A DNA stretch of 64,000 nt from Gordonia sp. PDNC005 (GTDB taxonomy: Bacteria; Actinomycetota; Actinomycetes; Mycobacteriales; Mycobacteriaceae): assembly GCF_016919385.1 (NCBI RefSeq), contig NZ_CP070351.1, positions 992,001 through 1,056,000 on the forward strand, in the 5' to 3' direction. This document shows, one piece after another, positions 26,130-33,528 of the stretch. The translations under genes and the position numbers were made by a program. The first letter of the stretch is position 1. Each line of letters starts with the position of its first letter. The notes below the pieces were generated by a model that worked only from the letters and a program-made list of their open reading frames with translations, was not told the DNA's origin and made no database searches.

Positions 26130-26653
26130 TTAGACGCACAGAACGTTAGTTCGGTTCCATCGACACGCAAGGTCGAGTGGGGGGCTACAAGCCGAGGGCT
26201 TGGTGGTTGCGACATGGAAGTACATGGCGAGCGTACAGAGGGTTTCGCGGTTGCCGCTCGGACCTACTGCTCTTGTGCTCACGAGTGCTGCGTTGTGTGT
26301 GAACTGTGCTGCGCAGGAAATCTCGGAACCACTGTCAGAGCCGTCGGGCGGCGCGTTGGTCAGCTTAGGGCTCGCACTGTCCTGCCACGACCTGTTGGTT
26401 GGTGACCAGGTCGCGGAACTCTGGGATGCTGTACGTCCAATGGCAACCCGCGATCCGCCGGCGACAGTTCGATCATGAGTCCCCGAGATCCTCCGCCGTG
26501 AGCCCAGTGCACGGTGCACGGTTCGAATGTCGCACCGTCGGTCTGACGAGCCGCACATACGATTGGACGCGCGAAAGCGACAGTCGGTTCCAGAGCACGC
26601 CACTTGATCATGAATTGATCGACACCTATCGAGGGCACTGCAAAAGTCAGCAC
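26130..26653 (-). pseudogene. Decayed DUF3558 lipoprotein copy
   Basis: Pieces of a DUF3558 protein lie in three frames on this strand. Frame one gives DGATFEPCT and GLMIELSPADRG, like DGTTYEPCT of the intact gene at 25160-25774. A second frame then gives GCHWTYSIPEFRDLV (compare GCSWDY) and reaches a stop. A third frame gives ETLCTLAMYF, resembling the later cysteine region. The signal peptide is missing. At least two frameshifts and a 5' truncation are needed, so I call it a pseudogene. It starts just beside the 67-bp repeat. Confidence 0.55.
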
Positions 26654-26709
26654 GCGAAACGACCTTCGAGGGAATATTGCCCTCGAAGGCCGTTCTGAGT
26701 ACTGAGTTT
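26643..26709. repeat. 67-bp symmetrical repeat, copy 1
   Basis: The core is TCGAGGG-N7-CCCTCGA at 26666-26686 (spacer AATATTG). After 11 bases comes AGTACTGAGTTT at 26698-26709. On the other side, also after 11 bases, AAAGTCAGCACG at 26643-26654 matches 9 of 12 bases of the inverted arm AAACTCAGTACT. The same architecture is complete at 63104-63170. The core hairpin extends to 14 pairs at 26659-26693 and stands just after the mrp stop, so it may also end the mrp message. Confidence 0.75.
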
Positions 26710-26734
26710 TGAGTGCCGGGTGCTCAGCGCGGGT

Positions 26735-27886
26735 TCAGTGGCGCGTGGTGTCGATTCCCAGGCTCATGCCTGCCAGGCCGCGGCGTCGGACTGCGAGTTT
26801 GTCCGCGATCGCGCGGAGCGCGGAACCGGAGGCGGAGTCGGGCTTGGCGAGGACAACAGGGTTTCCGGCGTCTCCGCCTTCGCGGAGGTCCTGCTCGAGC
26901 GGGACCTGGCCGAGAAGCTCAACCGGGGCGCCGACTGCGCGGGTCAGCCGCTCGGCGACCTGCGCGCCTCCGCCGGAGCCGAACGGCTCCATACGTGACC
27001 CGTCGGGCAGTTCCATCCACGACATGTTCTCAACGACACCCAAGACCTTCTGGCGCGTCTGGAGGGCGATTGCACCGGCACGTTCGGCGACTTCGGCGGC
27101 AGCCTGCTGAGGAGTAGTGACGACGAGGATCTCGGCACCTGGGATCAGCTGCGCGATGGAGATCGCGACGTCGCCGGTGCCCGGCGGGAGGTCGAGGAGG
27201 AGGACGTCGAGGTCGCCCCAGTACACGTCGGCGAGGAACTGCTGGAGTGCGCGGTGCAGCATCGGTCCACGCCACGTGACCGGGGTGTTTCCGTCAGTGA
27301 ACTGCCCGATCGAGATGAACTTCACGCCATGGCTCTGCGGCGGCATGATCATCGACTCGACCTGCGTCGGCTTGGCGTCGCTGCCGAGCATGCGAGGCAC
27401 GCTGTGGCCGTAGATGTCGGCGTCGAGAACACCGACCGACAGCCCGCGATCGGCGAGTGCGGTGGCAAGGTTGACCGTCACACTCGACTTGCCGACGCCG
27501 CCTTTGCCCGACGCGATCGCGTAGACACGGGTCATGTTGCCGGGCTTGGCAAACGGGATCTCGGGCTCGGCCTTGTCGCCGCGGAGCTTCTTACGGAGTT
27601 CGGTGCGCTGCTCGTCGTCCATCACGTCGAGTTCGACGCGCACGGCGCCCACGCCGGGGACGTCCGACACCGCGTTCGACACCCGATCGGAGATCTCGGT
27701 GCGCAGCGGGCAGCCTGACGTCGTCAGGTAGATGCCGACGTCGACGCTGCCGTCGTCGGCGATGGCGACGGATTTCACCATGCCGAGATCGGTGATCGGC
27801 TTCCCGATCTCCGGGTCGGAGACCTTGCTGAGCGCCGAACGGACGGCTGATTCGGTTGGCGTACCGGCTGTAGTCACAACACCCAC
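26735..27886 (-). CDS. mrp: Mrp/ApbC-family iron-sulfur carrier ATPase
   Basis: A 383-residue cytoplasmic P-loop ATPase that binds and delivers iron-sulfur clusters. An N-terminal MIP18-like (DUF59) domain (~1-95) has DPEIGKPITDLGMV and LTTSGCPLR. The ATPase domain has the deviant Walker A ASGKGGVGKSS and the Walker B LLLDLPPGTGD, followed by VVTTPQQAA. Family members usually carry a C-terminal C-x-x-C that binds the cluster; here the corresponding region reads ENMSWMELPDGSR and lacks it, as in other mycobacterial Mrp proteins. GTG is the probable start. Confidence 0.93.
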   Translation of the reverse strand: MGVVTTAGTPTESAVRSALSKVSDPEIGKPITDLGMVKSVAIADDGSVDVGIYLTTSGCPLRTEISDRVSNAVSDVPGVGAVRVELDVMDDEQRTELRKKLRGDKAEPEIPFAKPGNMTRVYAIASGKGGVGKSSVTVNLATALADRGLSVGVLDADIYGHSVPRMLGSDAKPTQVESMIMPPQSHGVKFISIGQFTDGNTPVTWRGPMLHRALQQFLADVYWGDLDVLLLDLPPGTGDVAISIAQLIPGAEILVVTTPQQAAAEVAERAGAIALQTRQKVLGVVENMSWMELPDGSRMEPFGSGGGAQVAERLTRAVGAPVELLGQVPLEQDLREGGDAGNPVVLAKPDSASGSALRAIADKLAVRRRGLAGMSLGIDTTRH

Positions 27887-27920
27887 TCTAGTTCCCGGCC
27901 GTGAGACAGATCAGGGCGGC

Positions 27921-29798
27921 TCACACGGCGGCGAACTGGGTTCGGTACAGCTCCGCGTAGCGGCCGTCAGCGGCAAGCAGGGTGGCGTGGTCGCCGCGTT
28001 CGACGATCCGGCCTCCTTCGACGACGGCGATCTCGTCCGCCTCTCGAATCGTCGACAGCCGGTGGGCGATCACCAGCGACGTGCGACCGTGCAGGGCCTC
28101 GCCGAGGGCCTCGGCGACGGCAGCCTCCGACGTCGAGTCGAGGTGGGCGGTGGCCTCGTCGAGAATCACGACCGCAGGTTTGGCCAGCAGGAGCCGAGCG
28201 ATGGTCAGCCGCTGACGTTCTCCGCCGGAGAGGCGATATCCGCGCTCGCCGACAACGGTGTCGAGCCCATTGGGCAGGGACTCCACCAACTCGTCGAGCC
28301 GGGCGCGGCGCAGCGCGGACCACAGCTCGTCCGTGGTGGCTTCGGGCCGGGCGAGCGTGAGGTTCGCGCGCACCGTGTCGTGGAACAGGTGACCGTCTTG
28401 GGTGACGAGTCCCACCGCTCGGTGGACAGAAGCCGCGGTGAGGTTACGGACGTCGACGCCGTTGAGAGTGATCGAACCGGAGTCGACGTCATACAGGCGA
28501 GTCGCGAGAGATGCGATCGTCGACTTTCCGGCTCCGGAGCTGCCCACGAGGGCGACCATCGACCCGGCACGGACGTCGAGGTCGACGCCGTGCAAGATCT
28601 CCGATCCGCCACGGGGATCGAGTTGGGCGACCTCCTCGAGCGAAGCCAGCGACACCTTGTCGGCGGAGGGGTAGGTGAACGACACGTCGGTGAACCGGAG
28701 GCTGACACCGTCGTCTCCGGCCGGCACCGGAACGGCGTCGGGAATGTCTGCGATGAGCGGTTTGAGGTCGAGGACCTCGAAGACGCGTTCGAAGCTGACC
28801 AGCGCACTCATCACCTCGACGCGCGCATTCGCGAGCGCGGTCAGTGGTGCGTACATGCGGGTCAGCAGCAGCGCGAGCGACACAACGGCCCCTGCCGAGA
28901 GGTGCTGGTGCACGGCGGGCCAGCCGCCGAGTCCATAGACCAGAGCCAGCGCGAGGGACGACACCAGCATCAACGCTGTGAAGAAGTAGGTCTGCAGCAT
29001 CGCCTGTCGCACGCCGATGTCGCGGACGGCATCGGCCCGTTCGGCGAACTCCGCGGACTCGCGGTCCGGGCGTCCGAACAGCTTGACCAGCGTCGCCCCG
29101 GGGGCGGAGAACCTCTCGGTCATCTGCGTCGACATCCGCGCGTCGTACTCGGCGCTCTCGCGTGCCAGTCCGGCCATCCGGCGTCCCATGCGGCGTGCGG
29201 GTATGACGAACACCGGCAGCAAGACGAGGGACAGCACGGTGATCTGCCAACTGATCGCGAACATCACGCCGAGGGTGAGGATCAACGTGACGATGTTCGA
29301 CACGACTCCGGACAACGTGTCGCTGAAGGCGCGCTGCGCTCCGATGACGTCGTTGTTGAGGCGGCTGACCAGTGCGCCCGTCCGGGTCCGGGTGAAGAAT
29401 GCGACGGGCATCTTCTGCACGTGGTCGAAGACGGCTCGCCGCAGATCGAGGATCAGGCCCTCGCCGATGTTGGCCGACAGCCACCGGGTGCCTATGCCGG
29501 TTGCGGCTTCGGTGACCGCGATGACCGCGATCATGGCGGCGAAGAAGACGATCGTTCCGGCGGCTGCGGGATCGGCGTCGGTGATGAGGTTGACCACTCG
29601 CCCCGCGAGGAGCGGCGTAGCCACGGTGAGGAGAGCAGTGACTACCGAAAGTGCGAGGAAGACGATGATTCGACGGCGGTGGGGGCGTGCGAAGTCGAGT
29701 ATCCGCCGGAGCGTCGCCCGACGATCGGCTTTCGACCGGGCGTCGGGTGTGTGCATCGACTTGTACATGACGTCCCACGCCACTGATTCCATGCTCAT
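27921..29798 (-). CDS. ABC exporter half-transporter
   Basis: A 625-residue ABC exporter: six membrane helices (~45-330) and a nucleotide-binding domain with Walker A GSSGAGKST at 419-427, signature LSGGE at 523-527 and Walker B with D547-E548. It probably works as a homodimer exporting a small lipophilic molecule; the cargo is unknown. The promoter upstream has the long spacer and dyad of MerR/SoxR-controlled genes, which suggests induction by redox-active compounds. The ATG at 29798 lies about one base after the predicted transcription start. Confidence 0.92.
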   Translation of the reverse strand: MSMESVAWDVMYKSMHTPDARSKADRRATLRRILDFARPHRRRIIVFLALSVVTALLTVATPLLAGRVVNLITDADPAAAGTIVFFAAMIAVIAVTEAATGIGTRWLSANIGEGLILDLRRAVFDHVQKMPVAFFTRTRTGALVSRLNNDVIGAQRAFSDTLSGVVSNIVTLILTLGVMFAISWQITVLSLVLLPVFVIPARRMGRRMAGLARESAEYDARMSTQMTERFSAPGATLVKLFGRPDRESAEFAERADAVRDIGVRQAMLQTYFFTALMLVSSLALALVYGLGGWPAVHQHLSAGAVVSLALLLTRMYAPLTALANARVEVMSALVSFERVFEVLDLKPLIADIPDAVPVPAGDDGVSLRFTDVSFTYPSADKVSLASLEEVAQLDPRGGSEILHGVDLDVRAGSMVALVGSSGAGKSTIASLATRLYDVDSGSITLNGVDVRNLTAASVHRAVGLVTQDGHLFHDTVRANLTLARPEATTDELWSALRRARLDELVESLPNGLDTVVGERGYRLSGGERQRLTIARLLLAKPAVVILDEATAHLDSTSEAAVAEALGEALHGRTSLVIAHRLSTIREADEIAVVEGGRIVERGDHATLLAADGRYAELYRTQFAAV

Positions 29799-29805
29799 GG
29801 AACCG

Positions 29806-29836
29806 ATCTCACTACATCAAGTGCACTTGAGGTCAA
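29806..29836 (-). promoter_or_regulatory. MerR/SoxR-type promoter of the ABC exporter
   Basis: On this strand TTGACC (29836-29831) and TGAGAT (29811-29806) are separated by 19 bases. The spacer is largely the dyad TCAAGTGCACTTGA (29830-29817), extended to 20 bp at 29833-29814 with one mismatched pair. Long spacers with a central dyad are the hallmark of MerR-family activators, and the dyad closely resembles the SoxR box (CCTCAAGT-N2-ACTTGAGG). Predicted +1 is 29799, one base before the start codon. Confidence 0.65.
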
Positions 29837-29854
29837 GAAATGGTGGGGACGGAG

Positions 29855-30952
29855 TCAGTTGGCCTTCGCGGACGGTTTGGGCGCGGGCTTCTTCGGCGAC
29901 GCCTTCGGTGCCGGGGCAGGCATCGGCGGAAGGCAGATGACGCCGAGGCACTGCTGTGTCTGCTTGGGCTTCGTCGTGGACGGGGGAGGGGACGGCTTCT
30001 TCGACGACGACGGGCCGGTCGACGGCTTGTCGTCCTTCGCCTTGTCCTTGTCTTTGTCGTCCTTCTTCGGCTTCGGCGGGGTTGCCATGTCCGGAATCGG
30101 CGTGGTCGGCATGACCCCTACCGCGTAGGCCGCGGCCCACCCGAGGACGTTGTTCGCGTAGGCGGCGGAATGGTTGTACCGCATCACGTTCGAGACCTTG
30201 GTCGCATCTGCCATGAAGTCGGTGACGCCCGAGCACAGGTAGCGGCCTGCGGACAGGGTTGCGTCGAAGATGTTGTCGGGGTCGGCTTTCCCGTCACCGT
30301 TCGCGTCGGTGCCCCACGACTTCCAGGTGCTCGGAATGAACTGCATCGGTCCCATGGCGCGGTCGTGGCCGCGATCGCCGTCGAGCGCTCCGCCATCGGA
30401 GTCGGTGATCACGGCGTTGCCTGCAAGCGATCCGTCGAGCACCGGGCCGCGGACGGCGGTGAGGGAGTCGCCGTACGCGTTGACGTTGCCGTTGCCCGCG
30501 TGCCCGGACTCGATGCGCCCGATCCCCGCGAGCAGGAACCACGGCAGCTTGCACGCCGGAGTTTCGGAGGCGACACGCGTGGCGGCCAGCTTGTACGCCT
30601 TCAGGACGATTCCGGGGATCCCCAATGGGCCCGCAGGCAGGTTCGCGGCGATTCGGAACTGGGCGGCGGCGTCGGCTGCCTGATCGGCGGGGTCGGCAGG
30701 TGGCGCGAAGCCGATGAGGCGGGTCTCGGCGCCGGGGACCGCACGGGCGACGTCGTCCGTAGCGAGAGTCTGTGATTCGGAGGTGAGCATCGAGGGACCG
30801 AAGTTCACCGGAGTGGACGCCGACACGCCTGACGGCGAACCCGCACTGACCCCACCCAACAGCACTGCGCCGACGGCGACCGCACCGACTCCGACCGCCA
30901 GACCGCGACGCGGCACGTGCACGCCGTCAGGTCCGCTTCGCAGCAAACTCAT
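29855..30952 (-). CDS. Secreted lytic transglycosylase-like protein (Rv1230c type)
   Basis: A 365-residue exported protein with a MltB/SLT_2-like transglycosylase domain. A signal/anchor segment lies at ~17-38. The catalytic glutamate is E148 in IGRIESGHAG, and GPMQFIPSTWKSWGTD is the substrate-groove motif of MltB-like enzymes. NIFDATLSAGRYLCSG follows. The last ~90 residues are rich in Pro, Lys and Ser (a wall-spanning tail). It would cleave peptidoglycan strands. M. tuberculosis has the equivalent gene between mrp and the DUF1003 gene, as here. Confidence 0.9.
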   Translation of the reverse strand: MSLLRSGPDGVHVPRRGLAVGVGAVAVGAVLLGGVSAGSPSGVSASTPVNFGPSMLTSESQTLATDDVARAVPGAETRLIGFAPPADPADQAADAAAQFRIAANLPAGPLGIPGIVLKAYKLAATRVASETPACKLPWFLLAGIGRIESGHAGNGNVNAYGDSLTAVRGPVLDGSLAGNAVITDSDGGALDGDRGHDRAMGPMQFIPSTWKSWGTDANGDGKADPDNIFDATLSAGRYLCSGVTDFMADATKVSNVMRYNHSAAYANNVLGWAAAYAVGVMPTTPIPDMATPPKPKKDDKDKDKAKDDKPSTGPSSSKKPSPPPSTTKPKQTQQCLGVICLPPMPAPAPKASPKKPAPKPSAKAN

Positions 30953-31064
30953 CCCCAGGTCCCCACCATCGTGTGTCGTTACCGTGGAAACGGGCGATCA
31001 TGTGACACGATCCACCCCCACGACTGTGAGTCAGCATACAGGTGCGCGGTAGGCGGGTGCCGAC

Positions 31065-31568
31065 CTAATCGCGCGAACGCTCAGCATCGTTCTGCATCTT
31101 CACGACGATGCGGTCCGCGATCTCGTCGACGAGGTCGTCGAGCTCTCGGCGCAGGTAGTCGCGTGTGACGGTGTCGCCGACCGCCAGCCGGACCGCGGCG
31201 AGTTCCCTGGCGAGGAACTCGGTGTCGTCCTTCGTCTGGGCGGCTCGTCTGCGGTCTTCGTCGAGCGAGATGCGGTCTCGGTTCTCCTGTCGGTTCTGGG
31301 CGAGAAGGATCAGCGGCGCCGCGTAGGCGGCCTGCGTCGAGAAAGCCAGGTTCAGCAGAATGAACGGGTAGGGATCCCATTCGAACGCGAATACGCCGAT
31401 GTTCAGGAAGATCCAGACGATCACGATCACGGTCTGAATCAGCAGGTACCGACCGGTGCCGAGGAATCGCGCAACACGTTCGGCGTACACCCCGACGACA
31501 TCGGAATCCAGATTGAAGTGGAACCGGCTGCGGGTCTCGGCCGGTGTGTCGATCTGACGAGGGCTCAC
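31065..31568 (-). CDS. DUF1003 membrane protein
   Basis: A 167-residue protein of the DUF1003 family, equivalent to Rv1231c. Two membrane helices (about 42-62 and 68-90) are joined by the family motif FEWDPYPFILLNLAFS, followed by APLILLAQNRQ. The C-terminal ~70 residues form a charged, likely coiled-coil segment. Function unknown; in many actinobacteria it is paired with the MgtE-like gene. Its start overlaps the stop of that upstream gene by four bases (31565-31568). Confidence 0.93.
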   Translation of the reverse strand: MSPRQIDTPAETRSRFHFNLDSDVVGVYAERVARFLGTGRYLLIQTVIVIVWIFLNIGVFAFEWDPYPFILLNLAFSTQAAYAAPLILLAQNRQENRDRISLDEDRRRAAQTKDDTEFLARELAAVRLAVGDTVTRDYLRRELDDLVDEIADRIVVKMQNDAERSRD

Positions 31569-32845
31569 TGGGCCTGCCCTTCCGGATCGTTGTCACGCCA
31601 GTCTGCGGGGAGCAGCGCGTCGAGGAGGTCGTCGACGGCGACCGCGCCCAACAGATGCGACGCGTCGTCGACCACGGGCGCCGACACCAGATTGTAAGTG
31701 GCGAAGAAGCGGGTCATCGTCTCCAAGGAGTCGCCTGGGTGCAGTCGGGGCATCTCGGTGTCGAGGATGCCGCCGATCAAATTCGCGGGTGGTTCGCGCA
31801 ACAAGCGTTGCGTGTGGACACAGCCGAGGAACTTGCCGGTCGGAGTATTGGTCGGCGGTCGGACGACGAACACCATGCTGGCGGCCGCCGAATTGATGTC
31901 AGGGTCGCGGACGCGGGCCAGTGCCTCCGACACCGTCGCATTCGCCGTCAGGATCAGCGGCTCGGGGGTCATCACGCCACCGGCTGTGTCGGGGGAGTGT
32001 TGAAGGAGGCGGCGCACCGACTCGGACTCCTCGGGGTCCATCTGGGACAGCAGTGCCTCGGCCTCGGACACGGGTAGATCGGCGACGAGATCGGCCACGT
32101 CGTCGGGGTCCATGGCCTCGAGGACGTCGCCGGCGCGTTCGGGTTTGAGGCTGGCGAGGACCTCACTCTGATCGTCGGTCGACATCTCTTGCAGAACGTC
32201 GGCGAGGCGCTCGTTGTCCAGGGCCGCCGCGATCTCATTGCGTCGCTTGTCCGGGAGTTCGCGCAAGGCGTTCGCGACGTCGGCCGCGCGCATCTTCTCG
32301 AATTGGATGAGGGCGCGTTCCACGCCCTGACCGGGCCTGGCCAGTTCGAGGCGGGTCATGCCGACGATGTGCCGCCAGTCGATGACGGCCGTCTCGCCAC
32401 GCCGCCGGAAACCTTTACGTGTGGAACGGACCGCCACGCGGGAGACCATCCAGTCGCGGTTGCGGTTCCGTTCGATCCCGATGTCGGTCACCGTGAGGTC
32501 CACGTCGTGCAGGTCGGGATGGTCCGGGTCGTCGGTCCGGACGCGGCTGTCGAGGACCTGCCCGACGGCCAGCGCCTCGTTCGGCCGCATGCTGAGTTTG
32601 CGGAGGTTCACGTGGCCCGTCGTCAGCGTCACAGCATCGGGCTCGATGCTCGTCACGCGCAGCATCGGAACGAAGATCCGACGGCGCGTCGTCAGTTCGA
32701 CGGCCAGCCCGAGCGCCCGCGGCTGTTGGCCGGGTAGATGCATGGATATGACGACGTCGCGCACGCGGCCGATCGATTCACCATCCGGACCGAGGACTGC
32801 GAGGCCGACTAGTCTGGCAACGAAGACCTTCTGGGGGTGCGTCAT
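31565..32845 (-). CDS. Soluble PRC-barrel/MgtE-N/CBS protein
   Basis: A 426-residue cytoplasmic protein related to Rv1232c. It begins with two PRC-barrel-like segments (~1-165), then an MgtE N-terminal helical superhelix (~185-290; repeated LxxMxxDDxAxxLxxL patterns such as EAMDPDDVADLVADL), then a pair of CBS domains (~300-420; SGGVMTPEPLILTANATV type). The magnesium channel part of MgtE is missing, so it resembles the magnesium-sensing half without the pore. I chose the ATG at 32845 because the fold starts there; a longer frame exists. It is divergent from the gene at 32897. Confidence 0.9.
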   Translation of the reverse strand: MTHPQKVFVARLVGLAVLGPDGESIGRVRDVVISMHLPGQQPRALGLAVELTTRRRIFVPMLRVTSIEPDAVTLTTGHVNLRKLSMRPNEALAVGQVLDSRVRTDDPDHPDLHDVDLTVTDIGIERNRNRDWMVSRVAVRSTRKGFRRRGETAVIDWRHIVGMTRLELARPGQGVERALIQFEKMRAADVANALRELPDKRRNEIAAALDNERLADVLQEMSTDDQSEVLASLKPERAGDVLEAMDPDDVADLVADLPVSEAEALLSQMDPEESESVRRLLQHSPDTAGGVMTPEPLILTANATVSEALARVRDPDINSAAASMVFVVRPPTNTPTGKFLGCVHTQRLLREPPANLIGGILDTEMPRLHPGDSLETMTRFFATYNLVSAPVVDDASHLLGAVAVDDLLDALLPADWRDNDPEGQAQ

Positions 32846-32896
32846 GCACCTAAGCCTAGAAGGAACTGCGCACCAGCACAGTCGAGGAGGACTCAC

Positions 32897-33379
32897 ATGA
32901 CCGGCCCGATGCGTCAGACGCCCGGATTGCCGACCCCACCGAAAGGTTGGCCGGTCGGTTCGTACGACACCTACGAACAGGCCCAGCGTGCTGTCGACTA
33001 TCTCTCGGACAACGAGTTCCAGGTGGAGAACCTGACGATCGTCGGTGTGGATCTGATGCAGGTTGAGCGAGTCCTGGGACGTCTGACCTGGGGAAAGGTC
33101 GTCACCGGCGGGCTGGTGTCCGGTGCGTGGCTCGGTTTGTTCTTCGGTGCCTTGGTCGGCTTCTTCTCGCAGGGCGACAACGGTTGGACGCCGATCCTGT
33201 TCGGTGTGATCGCGGGCATGGTGTTCGGCCTGATCTCTGCGTCGATCCCGTACGCGGCGAGTCGTGGGCAGCGCGACTTCACCTCGACGATGCAGCTCGT
33301 GGCGGGCCGCTACGACGTCCTCTGCGACCCGAAGAAGGCCGAACAGGCGCGCGACATGCTGGCAAGGCTCGCGATCTAG
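32897..33379 (+). CDS. General-stress-protein-17M-like membrane protein
   Basis: A 160-residue protein equivalent to Rv1234. Residues ~18-60 hold the GSP17M-like segment SYDTYEQAQRAVDYLSDNEF with VENLTIVGVDL. Two membrane helices follow (~72-95 and ~100-122), then a short soluble tail. Function unknown. GAGGAGG lies eight bases before the ATG. It is divergent from the DUF1003/MgtE-like pair and precedes lpqY on the same strand after 149 bases. Confidence 0.88.
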   Translation: MTGPMRQTPGLPTPPKGWPVGSYDTYEQAQRAVDYLSDNEFQVENLTIVGVDLMQVERVLGRLTWGKVVTGGLVSGAWLGLFFGALVGFFSQGDNGWTPILFGVIAGMVFGLISASIPYAASRGQRDFTSTMQLVAGRYDVLCDPKKAEQARDMLARLAI

Positions 33380-33440
33380 GACACCACCCGGATGCTTACG
33401 ACACGTCGACCGATGTGCGATGTGTCACTACCGCGTGCGA

Positions 33441-33446
33441 TACCCT
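33441..33446 (+). promoter_or_regulatory. Extended -10 upstream of lpqY
   Basis: TGCGATACCCT contains TACCCT at 33441-33446 with an upstream TGxG element, a good mycobacterial -10. Transcription would start near 33453, giving a leader of about 76 bases that holds the palindrome and hairpin described next. No clear -35 is seen. Confidence 0.45.
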
Positions 33447-33478
33447 AAGGCGCACATCGGCTTTCAAAGCTGATTCTC

Positions 33479-33507
33479 AGGTGCGCGCACCTCGTGGTGT
33501 CACGAGG
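33479..33507 (+). promoter_or_regulatory. Palindrome and SD-overlapping hairpin in the lpqY leader
   Basis: AGGTGCGCGCACCT at 33479-33492 is a perfect 14-bp palindrome. It shares bases with CCTCGTG-gtgt-CACGAGG (33490-33507), a perfect 7-bp hairpin whose 3' arm contains part of the purine-rich AGGAGG at 33505-33510. The two structures cannot form fully at once. The site may be a repressor operator or translational control element for the sugar importer. Confidence 0.45.
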
Positions 33508-33528
33508 AGGTAGGAGGGTTTGCGGGAC

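Noticed and set aside
26643..26709. The AT-centred palindrome as a chromosome-partition (parS) or dif site
   Set aside because: The sequence does not match TGTTTCACGTGAAACA or known dif patterns, and two copies in this window without par genes do not fit.
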